From contig OZ242345.1 of assembly GCA_965208605.1 (NCBI GenBank), positions 1,178,001 through 1,242,000 on the forward strand: DNA of 64,000 bases, in the 5' to 3' direction. The position numbers were made by a program, and so were the translations under genes. This document shows, piece by piece, positions 34,321 to 42,743 of this stretch. Each line of letters begins with the position of its first letter. Within the stretch, counting starts at the first letter, position 1. Below the pieces are notes generated by a model, which searched no databases, had not been told where the DNA came from, and saw only the letters and a list, made by a program, of their open reading frames with translations. This DNA comes from UBA9659 sp965208605. GTDB taxonomy: Bacteria > Pseudomonadota > Gammaproteobacteria > Pseudomonadales > Azotimanducaceae.

Positions 34321-34392
34321 TATTTTGCAACAGACCCCGCCAAGCATTGGCATGAAAACACCGAATCAGGCACTATTCGGCATAAACCCCCG

Positions 34393-34417
34393 GTTGCACT
34401 TCAAGGTTGAATCCAAG
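34393..34417. mobile_element. Solo terminal repeat of the MITE-like element
   Basis: The 25 bp starting GTTGCACTTCAAGGTTG are identical to the right terminal repeat at 57845-57869. No matching left end is seen within about 500 bp upstream, so this is a solo end or a rearranged copy. It lies 28 bp before the ubiE start. Confidence 0.75.
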
Positions 34418-34445
34418 TGACAATACCAAACGATGATGCACAGCG

Positions 34446-35273
34446 ATGACTTCCAAGAATAAGCACACTAGGCACTCGGACGACGAAGCACAGACCCACT
34501 TCGGTTCCCTGAAAATCCCCAAAGCAGAAAAGGCCGGGCGGGTTGCGGGGGTGTTTCATGCCGTTGCCGACAATTACGATCTGATGAATGATCTGATGTC
34601 CCTCGGCACCCACCGGGTGATGAAACAGATGACCATTGAACTCAGTCGCGCACGACGCGGGCAGTGCATCCTGGACCTGGCGGGAGGCACGGGCGACCTT
34701 GCCGCTGGGCTGGCACCGCTGGTAGGCAAGGAGGGGCAGGTTTACTTGTGCGACATCAACGGCAGCATGCTCCGCAAAGGCCGAGACAAACTACTTAATC
34801 GGGGCATCCTCAACAATGTGAGTTATGTGCAGGGGGATGGGGAGCAGCTGCCCTTCCCTGCTAAAACATTTAACGCCATCACCTTAGCCTTCGGCCTCCG
34901 GAACATGACCAACATAGCGGCTGCTCTCTCGGCAATGTTTGACTGCCTGCAACCCGGAGGCAGGCTGGTAATACTTGAATTCTCCACACCAGAAAATCCA
35001 ATCATCCAACAACTGTTTAATGTCTTTAGTCGTTTCTGGCCCCAGGCAGGCAAGGCGCTCCTCGGCGACAGTAAAAGCTATCAATACCTGATTGAGTCTA
35101 TCAAGATGCACCCCGACCAAAACACCTTGGTAGACATGCTGCAAGACGTCGGCTTCACGAGTGTCAAGTACCACAATTTGATTAACGGCATTGCTGCTAT
35201 TCATGAAGGGGTGCGGCATGAAGGGGTGCGACATGAAAGTGCGCGGCATGAAGATACACGGAGCCAAGCATGA
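34446..35273 (+). CDS. ubiE: Ubiquinone/menaquinone C-methyltransferase
   Basis: UbiE, the SAM-dependent C-methyltransferase of quinone biosynthesis. The start FHAVADNYDLMNDLMSLGTH, the SAM loop ILDLAGGTGDLA and ALAFGLRNMT-like TLAFGLRNMTN are conserved. 275 residues against 251 in E. coli. The extra C-terminal part is a 15-bp repeat encoding HEGVR, HEGVR, HESAR, HEDTR (about 35206-35263). The stop overlaps the ubiB start (ATGA). ubiJ, usually between them, is missing. Confidence 0.94.
   Translation: MTSKNKHTRHSDDEAQTHFGSLKIPKAEKAGRVAGVFHAVADNYDLMNDLMSLGTHRVMKQMTIELSRARRGQCILDLAGGTGDLAAGLAPLVGKEGQVYLCDINGSMLRKGRDKLLNRGILNNVSYVQGDGEQLPFPAKTFNAITLAFGLRNMTNIAAALSAMFDCLQPGGRLVILEFSTPENPIIQQLFNVFSRFWPQAGKALLGDSKSYQYLIESIKMHPDQNTLVDMLQDVGFTSVKYHNLINGIAAIHEGVRHEGVRHESARHEDTRSQA
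35205..35263. repeat. 15-bp tandem repeat at the ubiE 3' end
   Basis: Four units of roughly CATGAAGGGGTGCGG, the last two diverged, extend the UbiE C-terminus by about 20 charged residues and end 7 bp before the ubiB start. Confidence 0.9.
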
Positions 35274-36928
35274 CAGTACTGCGCATCTTAAAAATTATTC
35301 ATGTGCTGGCTAAGCATCGGCTGGATCGCAACCTGCCCTCCCGCTCCCAGACCCCACTACTGAGCGTCTTGCTGTGGTTGATCAGGTGGTTCCCTATGCC
35401 CCGGGTGACCAACACTGCCGCTGTATCCGTGCGTCTAGCCTTGGAAGAGCTGGGTCCTGTTTTTGTCAAGTTTGGGCAAATACTATCCACTCGCCGGGAT
35501 TTGTTCAGCCAAGAGTTATCCGACGAACTGCAAAAATTACAAGCCCAGGTGCCGCCCTTTGATTCCGATGAGGCGCTCAAGGTCGTAGAAGCTTCTCTTG
35601 ATACTTCCATGAAGGCGGTCTTTTCTTCATTTGATGAAGTACCACTTGCCGCCGCGTCCGTGGCTCAGGTGCATAGTGCACACTTAGCAAGTACCGGGGC
35701 TGAGGTGGTGGTCAAGATCATCAGACCCCATATTGACCGGGCAATTCATCTGGATGTGAAGGTCATGTACTTCTTTGCCCGATGGTTAGAGCGACTCTCC
35801 CAGGAAGCAAGGCGCATGCATCTGGTGACTATAGTCAGCGACTATGAAGCCACCATTCTGGGGGAACTTAATCTAATTCTGGAAGCCACCAACACCATCC
35901 GCCTCGGGAATAACTGGCGAGATTCTGGAAAGCTCTATGTCCCCAAAGTCTATCCGGAATACAGCAGTGAAAATGTCATGGTCATGGAAAGAATCTATGG
36001 GGTTACCGCCACGGATATGAAAACCCTAAACGCGCGCCAGACCAACATGAAAAAACTGGCACATCTGGGCGTTGAGATATTCTTTTCCCAGGTATTTGAG
36101 GACAACTTCTTCCATGCAGACATGCATCCAGGGAATGTTTTCGTGGATATATCTGATCCCCAAAACCCCACTTACATTGCGCTTGACTGCGCGATCATCG
36201 GTTCTCTCACTGAGCAGGACAAAAACTACCTGGCGCGCAATTTGATTGCATTTTTTGAGCAGGACTATGATGAAGTCGCTCGATTGCACCTGATGAGTGG
36301 CTGGGTGCCAAGGACCGCGAATGAACAAGAATTCGCGGCTGTCATCCGCGAGGTGTGTGAACCGATCTTCCAGAAACCCATCAAGGAAATATCACTTGGC
36401 AGCCTGCTGCTGAGTCTCTTCCAGGCTGCCAGACAATTTGAGATGGAAGTACAACCCCAGTTAATACTCCTGCAAAAAACCCTAATCAACATAGAAGGTA
36501 TGGGACGGCAGATGTATCCTGACCTAAACCTTTGGGAAACCGCAGCACCCTTTATGGAAAAATGGATGCACCAACGCGTCGGCATTCAAGGGTTTATCAG
36601 GAAACTCAATGAACAGGCACCAAGATGGCTGGAGCAACTGCCTGAGTTGCCTGAACTTGCCTACAATGCCTTGCAGGAAATTAAACAACTGAGTGAACAG
36701 AACCGCACCCAGGCACTCACCCTCGCGAGAGTCAGGGAAGCCTTAGACCTCCAAGCAAGGCAGCGGAAATTCCAGCGCCTCGGGGGCATAACATTCATCG
36801 CCGCTATCTTCTCCATGCTCTTCTCCATGACCATGCCCTTAGTGGCTGAGGCTCTTCCCATAGACCCACTGATACCCGGCTCGCTGCTGGGTACTCTGGG
36901 CATCTATTGGATGTATATTCATTCCTGA
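35270..36928 (+). CDS. ubiB: Ubiquinone biosynthesis regulatory kinase-like protein
   Basis: UbiB, an atypical kinase/ATPase needed for coenzyme Q synthesis. The family motif KxGQ appears as VKFGQILSTR, the Ala-rich nucleotide loop as PLAAASVAQVHSAHL, then VVVKIIRP (Lys), and the catalytic region as FFHADMHPGNVFV and IALDCAIIG; the usual DFG-type Asp reads D-C-A here. Two membrane helices at the C-terminus (about 508-525 and 530-548). 552 residues, near E. coli (546). Overlaps ubiE by 4 bp, hisI follows after 1 bp. Confidence 0.94.
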   Translation: MTVLRILKIIHVLAKHRLDRNLPSRSQTPLLSVLLWLIRWFPMPRVTNTAAVSVRLALEELGPVFVKFGQILSTRRDLFSQELSDELQKLQAQVPPFDSDEALKVVEASLDTSMKAVFSSFDEVPLAAASVAQVHSAHLASTGAEVVVKIIRPHIDRAIHLDVKVMYFFARWLERLSQEARRMHLVTIVSDYEATILGELNLILEATNTIRLGNNWRDSGKLYVPKVYPEYSSENVMVMERIYGVTATDMKTLNARQTNMKKLAHLGVEIFFSQVFEDNFFHADMHPGNVFVDISDPQNPTYIALDCAIIGSLTEQDKNYLARNLIAFFEQDYDEVARLHLMSGWVPRTANEQEFAAVIREVCEPIFQKPIKEISLGSLLLSLFQAARQFEMEVQPQLILLQKTLINIEGMGRQMYPDLNLWETAAPFMEKWMHQRVGIQGFIRKLNEQAPRWLEQLPELPELAYNALQEIKQLSEQNRTQALTLARVREALDLQARQRKFQRLGGITFIAAIFSMLFSMTMPLVAEALPIDPLIPGSLLGTLGIYWMYIHS

Positions 36929-36929
36929 T

Positions 36930-37331
36930 ATGGACATACATTCAACAGACTGGATTGACGAAGTTGCCTTCTCAGTAGACGGACTCATCCCGGCCATCGC
37001 CCAGGACTACAAAAGCCAACGTATCCTCATGGTTGCCTGGATGAATAAAGAAGCACTGCTTGAGTCCGTGCGTACCGGGCAGGCTGTTTACTGGTCCCGT
37101 TCCAGAAAAGCCCTCTGGAAGAAGGGAGAAACCTCAGGCCACAGCCAACGAATCCATGACATCCAACTAGACTGTGATTCAGACCTGCTCCTGTTAATGG
37201 TGGAGCAGACAGGTAATATTGCTTGCCATACGGGGAGGAATTCTTGTTTTTTCAGAAGACTAGAAGCCAAGGGCTGGCAAGAATTTGAGCCCGTGTTAAT
37301 CACTCCAAAGGAGCGCTATCAGGATGGATAA
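36930..37331 (+). CDS. hisI: Phosphoribosyl-AMP cyclohydrolase
   Basis: Third step of histidine synthesis, opening the adenine ring of PR-AMP. The 133-residue monofunctional form contains ILMVAWMNKEAL, YWSRSRKALWKKGETSGH, the Mg-binding LDCDSD and the zinc/catalytic CHTGRNSCFFR. It starts one base after ubiB and overlaps hisE by 8 bp. The separate hisI-hisE arrangement between ubiB and tatA is the one found in Pseudomonas. Confidence 0.96.
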   Translation: MDIHSTDWIDEVAFSVDGLIPAIAQDYKSQRILMVAWMNKEALLESVRTGQAVYWSRSRKALWKKGETSGHSQRIHDIQLDCDSDLLLLMVEQTGNIACHTGRNSCFFRRLEAKGWQEFEPVLITPKERYQDG

Positions 37332-37653
37332 CATCATCACCCAACTCGCAGGTCTGCTTGAAGATAGACGCCGTGCCGACCCGAATGAGTCCTATGTGGC
37401 ACAATTACACCAGCAGGGGCTTGAACGGATTTTGGAAAAGGTCCGCGAAGAGGCGAATGAAACTATAGTCGCTGCCCGAGAAACCGCGGCCACGGGTAGC
37501 CCTAAGGAACTCATTAAAGAAACCGCCGATCTTTGGTTCCACACTATGGTCATGTTGCAACATCTCGGCGCAAACCCTGATAATGTACTCACGGAATTGG
37601 AACGCAGATTGGGCACCTCAGGGCTGGTTGAGAAGGCGTCAAGAGGTTCTTAA
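37324..37653 (+). CDS. hisE: Phosphoribosyl-ATP pyrophosphatase
   Basis: Second step of histidine synthesis; hydrolyses PR-ATP to PR-AMP. The 109-residue MazG-like protein has the metal-binding acidic pattern in KVREEANETIVAA and KETADLWFHTMVML. It overlaps hisI by 8 bp, so the two are translationally coupled. GGAGCGCTATCAGG before the ATG at 37324 supports the start. A tandem-repeat leader separates it from tatA. Confidence 0.95.
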   Translation: MDNIITQLAGLLEDRRRADPNESYVAQLHQQGLERILEKVREEANETIVAARETAATGSPKELIKETADLWFHTMVMLQHLGANPDNVLTELERRLGTSGLVEKASRGS

Positions 37654-37725
37654 GACGAGGTTGTGAAGACAGGGTTCTTAAGACAGAGTTGTGAAAACAG
37701 AGTTGTAAAGACAGGTTGCAAAAGA
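37645..37725. repeat. Imperfect tandem repeats between hisE and tatA
   Basis: Variants of GTTCTTAAGACAGAGTTGTGA recur (TTCTTAAGACGAGGTTGTG, TTCTTAAGACAGAGTTGTG, then GAGTTGTAAAGACAGGTTGC), about 31 bp apart, starting at the hisE stop codon. Confidence 0.82.
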
Positions 37726-37768
37726 GTCGTCGTAGTACACAAGATCAACAAAAATATGGGAGGTAAGT

Positions 37769-38074
37769 ATGTCTTTCGGATTTAAAGAACTGGCTATTAT
37801 TCTGCTCATCGTCCTGGTGGTGTTCGGCAGCACAAAGCTTAAATCACTAGGGCGAGATCTAGGGGCTGCTATCAAAGGTTTCAAATCCGCCATCAAGGAT
37901 GACGATGAGGTTGATACTAAGACAAGTGCTGAGGCTGCTTCTGAAACCGCTCTTGAAACGACGGCTGAAACCGCTCTTGGAACGACTGCTGACAAGGCGT
38001 CTGAAGCCGAGGCGGAGGTGCCCCCATCGGCGCAATCAACTGCAAGCGACGAAGGGCAGCCACCGAAAAGCTGA
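37769..38074 (+). CDS. tatA: Sec-independent protein translocase subunit TatA
   Basis: Pore-forming subunit of the twin-arginine translocase. N-terminal membrane helix (residues 6-20, ELAIILLIVLVVFGS), the FGSTKLKSLG hinge and an amphipathic helix. 101 residues. The tail is an acidic Ala/Glu/Thr repeat (about 48-75, coded by 37915-37995) that is longer than usual. TGGGAGGTAAGT gives a strong ribosome-binding site. First of tatABC; 8 bp to tatB. Confidence 0.95.
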   Translation: MSFGFKELAIILLIVLVVFGSTKLKSLGRDLGAAIKGFKSAIKDDDEVDTKTSAEAASETALETTAETALGTTADKASEAEAEVPPSAQSTASDEGQPPKS

Positions 38075-38082
38075 GCTCAGGC

Positions 38083-38412
38083 ATGTTTGATATTGGTTTC
38101 CCAGAAGTTGTACTACTCGCCATTGTTGGATTATTGGTCATTGGTCCAGAAAAGTTACCCCAGGCTATCCGTAGCATGTCCTTGTGGATTGGCAGGTTGC
38201 AACGTGGCTTCGTCAAGTTGCGCCGTGAATTGGAAAATGAAATAGGTACCGATGAGATCAAACAGCAACTACATAACGAAGCCATCATCCAGGAACTCCA
38301 AGACACCCAACAGATCATCCAAGACACCCAACAGACCATCCATGACGCCCACAAAGATATAAAGCAGGCAATCCCTACCAAGATTCCCGACAATTCTCAG
38401 CAGTCAAAATGA
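38083..38412 (+). CDS. tatB: Sec-independent protein translocase subunit TatB
   Basis: Substrate receptor with TatC. MFDIGFPEVVLLAIVGLLVIGPEKLP is the standard TatB start (membrane helix then GPEKLP), followed by an amphipathic helix to residue 55. The C-terminal part includes a 21-bp repeat (ATCATCCAAGACACCCAACA-like, 38283-38342) that duplicates the IIQDTQQ heptad. 109 residues, shorter than E. coli (171). Overlaps tatC by 4 bp. Confidence 0.94.
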   Translation: MFDIGFPEVVLLAIVGLLVIGPEKLPQAIRSMSLWIGRLQRGFVKLRRELENEIGTDEIKQQLHNEAIIQELQDTQQIIQDTQQTIHDAHKDIKQAIPTKIPDNSQQSK

Positions 38413-39182
38413 GTGACGCCAGCGATGCAGAGCAGGACCAGGGGCAATCGCTGATTGAACACCTTGTAGAACTACGTTCTCGGATACTTAAAAGTCTGCT
38501 GTCGGTCGTCATCTTGTTCCTGCCCCTGTTTTATTTTGCAAATGACCTTTATACCTACATTGCCAAACCCTTGCGGGCATTCATGCCTGAAGGGACGACC
38601 ATGATAGCAACGGAAGTTGCATCTCCCTTCCTCACGCCATTCAAACTTTCCATCGTCATGGCACTCTTCCTGGCAGTGCCCTACATATTGCATCAACTGT
38701 GGAGTTTCATCGCGCCGGGTCTTTATGCTAATGAAAAGCGAATCGCCATGCCGCTATTACTGTCCAGCATCATCTTGTTTTATGCCGGCATTGCATTTGC
38801 CTTTTATCTTGTCTTCCCGCTGGTGTTCGGATTTTTTACCAGTGTCGTACCAGAAGGTGTGACCGTGATGACCGACATCAATCGGTATCTTGACTTCGTT
38901 CTCAAACTCTTCTTCGCCTTCGGGATAGCATTTGAGATACCCATTGCTACCCTGCTACTCATCTGGACGGGTGCCACCAGTATTGACGCCATGAAGCAGA
39001 AGCGACCCTATATAATCGTCGGTTGCTTCGTGATGGGGATGTTGCTCACACCGCCGGATGTGATTTCACAAATCCTGCTCGCAATACCCATGTGGATATT
39101 ATTTGAAGTAGGTATCCTCTTCGCTAGAGTGTTCAAACTCGAAGAAAAAGCGGCAGAAACTGAAACGAGCAATGGCGACTAG
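38409..39182 (+). CDS. tatC: Sec-independent protein translocase subunit TatC
   Basis: The 257-residue core receptor for twin-arginine signal peptides. N-terminal LIEHLVELRSRILKS with the essential cytoplasmic Glu, then six membrane helices, and the conserved PFLTPFKLSIVMALFLAVPYILHQLW region and FGIAFEIPI. The ATG overlaps the tatB stop (ATGA). Last gene of the histidine/Tat block. The next 80 bp hold nothing recognisable apart from CAGGAGACATTC before the protease gene. Confidence 0.96.
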   Translation: MSDASDAEQDQGQSLIEHLVELRSRILKSLLSVVILFLPLFYFANDLYTYIAKPLRAFMPEGTTMIATEVASPFLTPFKLSIVMALFLAVPYILHQLWSFIAPGLYANEKRIAMPLLLSSIILFYAGIAFAFYLVFPLVFGFFTSVVPEGVTVMTDINRYLDFVLKLFFAFGIAFEIPIATLLLIWTGATSIDAMKQKRPYIIVGCFVMGMLLTPPDVISQILLAIPMWILFEVGILFARVFKLEEKAAETETSNGD

Positions 39183-39262
39183 TGCAGAAGACCGCTGAGC
39201 CATTGTCGGCACAGGTTATCATGTTGTTCCTCTTAGTTGCTTAACCTAGACAGGAGACATTC

Positions 39263-40183
39263 ATGTTTGCCAAAGCATACAGCATTGCTAAAAACTTCAC
39301 CCTGCCGGTGGTGATTTCCAGCCGTTCAAGCAAGGGAGTTTGCCGTAGTGCAATCGGCTCCTGCGTGGTAGTGAATCGGGAAGGGTGGATTCTCACCTGC
39401 GCCCATCTGATTAATGAAATCCACCGACAAGAACAAAGCAGCTTGAAGCATCGCAACTATGACCATCAAGTGCGTACCAAGGAGCAGGATACTATTGCCG
39501 ACAAACGTTTCAGAAAAGACAAGGTTTATTCCTTCCATCGTCCATCAAAAGACACAGTGCTCAATCATTCCGTCTGGTGGGGCAGAGACGGTGCTCAGTT
39601 GCATGATGTTAGCCTGATGCCGGCGACTGATCTTGCGCTCGGTCGCTTGCAGCCATTTGATCCGGAGGGGATCAAACATTATCCGGTTTTCAAAAAACCA
39701 GGCGAGAACTACACCCCCGGACGTAGTCTGTGCAAAATAGGTTTCCCTTTCCATGAGATCACACCGTCTTATGATGCTGAGAAAAACATATTCGTCCTGC
39801 CCAAGGGTTCAGTACCCCTACCCATCTTCCCCATAGAAGGCATATTTACCCGGGTGGTGATTGCTCAGATGCCCGGTCTTGATGAGAAGGAACTGGCAAA
39901 ACAAGGGGTGAGCGAGAAAGAACAAGGCATGTTTATTGAAACCTCTTCACCGGGCTTGGTAGGGCAGAGCGGGGGACCCATTATTGATTCCGAAGGCGTG
40001 GTATGGGCATTACAGTCGCACACCCGTCACTATCCGCTGGGGTTCAGCCCGCCGATACCGGGGCAGGACCCCAGCCTCAAACAAAAGGAACACCAATTCC
40101 TCAATGTAGGGCTTGGTGTGCATGCCGAACCAATTTTGCATTTTATGAATAGTCGAGGGGTGAAGTATGAGGCTGTAGACTGA
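39263..40183 (+). CDS. Trypsin-like serine protease without signal peptide
   Basis: A 306-residue chymotrypsin-fold protease. The catalytic triad is readable: His in GWILTCAHLI (residue 49), Asp in MPATDLALGRL (residue ~122), Ser in LVGQSGGPII (residue ~236), with the oxyanion Gly-x-Ser-Gly-Gly. No signal peptide or PDZ domain is present, so it is probably cytoplasmic, unlike HtrA/Deg proteases. CAGGAGAC supports the ATG at 39263. The kinase-like gene starts one base after its stop, so the two look co-expressed. Confidence 0.75.
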   Translation: MFAKAYSIAKNFTLPVVISSRSSKGVCRSAIGSCVVVNREGWILTCAHLINEIHRQEQSSLKHRNYDHQVRTKEQDTIADKRFRKDKVYSFHRPSKDTVLNHSVWWGRDGAQLHDVSLMPATDLALGRLQPFDPEGIKHYPVFKKPGENYTPGRSLCKIGFPFHEITPSYDAEKNIFVLPKGSVPLPIFPIEGIFTRVVIAQMPGLDEKELAKQGVSEKEQGMFIETSSPGLVGQSGGPIIDSEGVVWALQSHTRHYPLGFSPPIPGQDPSLKQKEHQFLNVGLGVHAEPILHFMNSRGVKYEAVD

Positions 40184-40184
40184 T

Positions 40185-41426
40185 TTGTACCCGCATGCGC
40201 CATGGCAAGTTTATCCCTCGTTCATCATCCTCGTTTTAGTTATTTTCCTGCTGGCGTTGTGCAATTATCGGCAGTGCAATTATCGGCAGTGCAATTATCG
40301 GCGCTCCCGAGAGCGAGTGGAACCGAAGTGCCCACACAGAGCACAACTTTATATTGAAGCATTGGATGCACTGCCAGAATGTATTCTCATTGCCGATGCC
40401 AATGACCGATTATTGTTCGTCAACTATGCGGTCTTGGATGTGCTGGATAAGACTATGGGTGAAGTGCTAGGGATGTCCCTGTTCACACTCTTGTTTCCCA
40501 TACCTCGAGAAGCCGAAAAGGCACGGCAACATATTAAGAAGGAAGGCAATTATCAGCACCAAGCCAACTACCCCAGTGAAGGGGAAAGAAGTATTGAGAT
40601 GTCCATCTCAGCGGTTGAACAAACGGCGCATGCTGACATCCGCTACATTGGCATTATCAGCAATGTGACGGGCAGGACGATTGCCGAGGCGAAGCGACAG
40701 ACACAACATCGTCTTATGATGCAGATGGCAATGGAACGAAGCGAAGCACTTGAGCAGCAACTTGCAGACAAGAACGCCATTCAAGCGGCTCTGGAAGATT
40801 CGCTAGCGGAAAAAACAAATCAAATCAAAGCAGTTTGCCAAGGCGCCAGTAGCAATATGCAGGTCATTGCTAGTTTATTGAACATGCAAGCGGAGCGGGT
40901 CTTGGGTGCAGGCACACCGAATGTTCAGGCATCTGACCTGTTTACCACTAGTCGACGGCGGGTTGAATCCATCTTTCTGATGTATGCCCATCTCTATCAT
41001 TCTGAAAATATGACGGACATCAACATAGAAGAATATGTTGATCTCCTGAGTAGCACCCTATGCCGAGGCTTTGCCAGAGATGGAATAAGCGTGGTGGTTG
41101 CCTTAGATATTAAAGATATTTTCCTGCACCCTGATATTGCCTTCCCCTGCGGCCTCATCATCAACGAACTAGTCACCAACTCCCTCCAACATGCTTTTGT
41201 TGAACAATCCGGAACAATCAGCATTGCAGTGAGTCAACAGGAGCCAAACTATGTGCTGACTGTTGCCGATGATGGTGTAGGCTTTTCCGGCGACATTCGG
41301 GATGAAACCAGCCCATCAAAAGGCGTGGAGATAGTGGCGATACTGGCAACACAACTTGGTGGCAAGCTGACCTATTCAGGCAAGGCCGGGGCTAGGTTTG
41401 AGCTTCGCTTCCCCATAGCGCAATGA
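40185..41426 (+). CDS. PAS-HisKA_2-type sensor kinase homologue lacking the phospho-acceptor histidine
   Basis: A 413-residue protein: N-terminal membrane helix (9-26), PAS domain (about 55-165), coiled coil (170-215), HisKA_2-like dimerisation helix (212-260) and HATPase_c domain with N box NELVTNSLQHAF, DDGVGF and the SKGVEIV G2 region. The family acceptor motif H-H-R-V-K-N-N-L-Q-V-I reads C-Q-G-A-S-S-N-M-Q-V-I (Cys218-Gln219), so it cannot autophosphorylate in the usual way. A 15-bp repeat encodes CNYRQ three times after the membrane helix. The start is a TTG at 40185; no ATG is available before the helix. Confidence 0.75.
   Translation: MYPHAPWQVYPSFIILVLVIFLLALCNYRQCNYRQCNYRRSRERVEPKCPHRAQLYIEALDALPECILIADANDRLLFVNYAVLDVLDKTMGEVLGMSLFTLLFPIPREAEKARQHIKKEGNYQHQANYPSEGERSIEMSISAVEQTAHADIRYIGIISNVTGRTIAEAKRQTQHRLMMQMAMERSEALEQQLADKNAIQAALEDSLAEKTNQIKAVCQGASSNMQVIASLLNMQAERVLGAGTPNVQASDLFTTSRRRVESIFLMYAHLYHSENMTDINIEEYVDLLSSTLCRGFARDGISVVVALDIKDIFLHPDIAFPCGLIINELVTNSLQHAFVEQSGTISIAVSQQEPNYVLTVADDGVGFSGDIRDETSPSKGVEIVAILATQLGGKLTYSGKAGARFELRFPIAQ
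40260..40304. repeat. Triple 15-bp repeat in the kinase-like gene
   Basis: TGCAATTATCGGCAG at 40260-40274 and 40275-40289, and a third with a changed end at 40290-40304, giving CNYRQ-CNYRQ-CNYRR just after the membrane helix. Confidence 0.95.
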
Positions 41427-41530
41427 CTTTTTACCACTCCCCGTCAGGATCAAAGAAGGCGGGGACGACTGGGGTGACGAGAATGACGGGGCGGTCAATA
41501 CCATGGCTGCCTCATACATGAAAGGCAGCC

Positions 41531-42001
41531 TCAGGTCGTCAACAAAAAGGTGACCGGGCCATCATTGACTAGGCTTACTTGCATATCTGCACTGAACTTG
41601 CCGGTGGTCACTGGCACCAGTTGCCTGGCTGCCGCAACAAACGCATCGTAAAGCTGTTGCGCTTCCTCTGGTGCCGCCGCAGATGAAAATGAAGGTCGCA
41701 AACCCTTAGCGGTGTCCGCCGCCAAAGTGAATTGGGAAACAATCAGCAATTCACCCCCTATATCCAGTAGGGAAAGATTCATCCGCCGCTTCGCATTGCT
41801 TTCTGGGCTGGGAGTGTTGGGACTGCCCTGAGCGTCAAAGATACGGTAGTTCACTAGCTTGTGGAGCAGTTTATCGCCCCCTGGGGTCGTGTCGCCTTTT
41901 TGGATACCTAAGAACAACAAAAGCCCTGCGCCTATGCTAGCCGTCGGTGCATCCTTGATGCGCACTTCCGCTGAGGTAACGCGCTGGATCAATCCAAGCA
42001 T
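41531..42001 (-). CDS. dtd: D-aminoacyl-tRNA deacylase
   Basis: DTD, which clears D-amino acids and glycine mischarged on tRNA. The 156-residue form starts MLGLIQRVTSAEV; the active-site motifs SQFTLAAD and VNDGPVTFLL are both present, the second being the family's Asn-x-Gly-Pro-Val-Thr. A GTG at 42010 would add three residues. A small Pro/Ser insertion (NTPSPESNAKRR) follows residue 62. It is surrounded by REP sequence and points left, away from the thiolase-like operon. Confidence 0.93.
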   Translation of the reverse strand: MLGLIQRVTSAEVRIKDAPTASIGAGLLLFLGIQKGDTTPGGDKLLHKLVNYRIFDAQGSPNTPSPESNAKRRMNLSLLDIGGELLIVSQFTLAADTAKGLRPSFSSAAAPEEAQQLYDAFVAAARQLVPVTTGKFSADMQVSLVNDGPVTFLLTT

Positions 42002-42039
42002 CTTGGGCACCGACTAGACATCAAAATCTGCTTCAAAGC

Positions 42040-42660
42040 ATAGCACCATCTTCTGGGTTGTGCGCACTAGAGCACCAATCATGGCGGGTTCCGTTGCTAC
42101 TCTGGATTCCCGCCCCCCCAGTCATCACAGCCGATGGCTGTAATGACTGGGGTGCCGAGAATGACGGCGGCGGGGGGATGGCTGTAATGACCGGGACGGC
42201 GAACTGGCGGCTTAGGTCGCGCTGCGCCGTCATTCTCGAGCTTGTCCTCTTGTCGCAGGCGGAATCCAGAGGACGAGCGATACAGTCTGTCGCATGCCTG
42301 GGTCAAGAACGGAGACAAGGCAACAAGACCAGTGGCACATTATCCAGTCACCGAACCCCGTTGAGGTGTAATGGGAATATCAGGGTGCTTGACTTTGTTC
42401 CTCTGGATTCTCGACCCCCCAGTTATACCCCCGATGGCTGTAATGACTGGGGTGCCGAGAATGACGGCGGCGGGGGGATGGCTGTAATGACCGGGACGGC
42501 GAACTGGCGGCTTAGGTCGCGCCGCGCCGTCATTCTCGAGCTTGTCCTCTTGTCGCAGGCGGAATCCAGTAAAAAAAGAGTATTGTTTTCCAATTTACCC
42601 CGGTACTCCAACCCGTCAGAGGGCAAGCCCGAGAATGACGGGGTTAAGATACTACTCTGG
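42040..42660. repeat. REP block with a ~165-bp segmental duplication
   Basis: The segment at about 42105-42270 recurs at 42405-42570 with few changes (both contain GACGGCGGCGGGGGGATGGC, AACTGGCGGCTTAGGTCGCG and GAGCTTGTCCTCTTGTCGCA). Each has a long palindrome at its start; in the second the left arm has drifted (CCCAGTTATACC). The third part, 42565-42620, is the GTATTG-type module. No gene. Confidence 0.86.
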
Positions 42661-42743
42661 GTAAGTTTCATGTAAAATATCCGCAGTCGATAGGTACATC
42701 TAGAAACGCAATCAGAAGCACAGTGATAAACAACCAAAAATCC

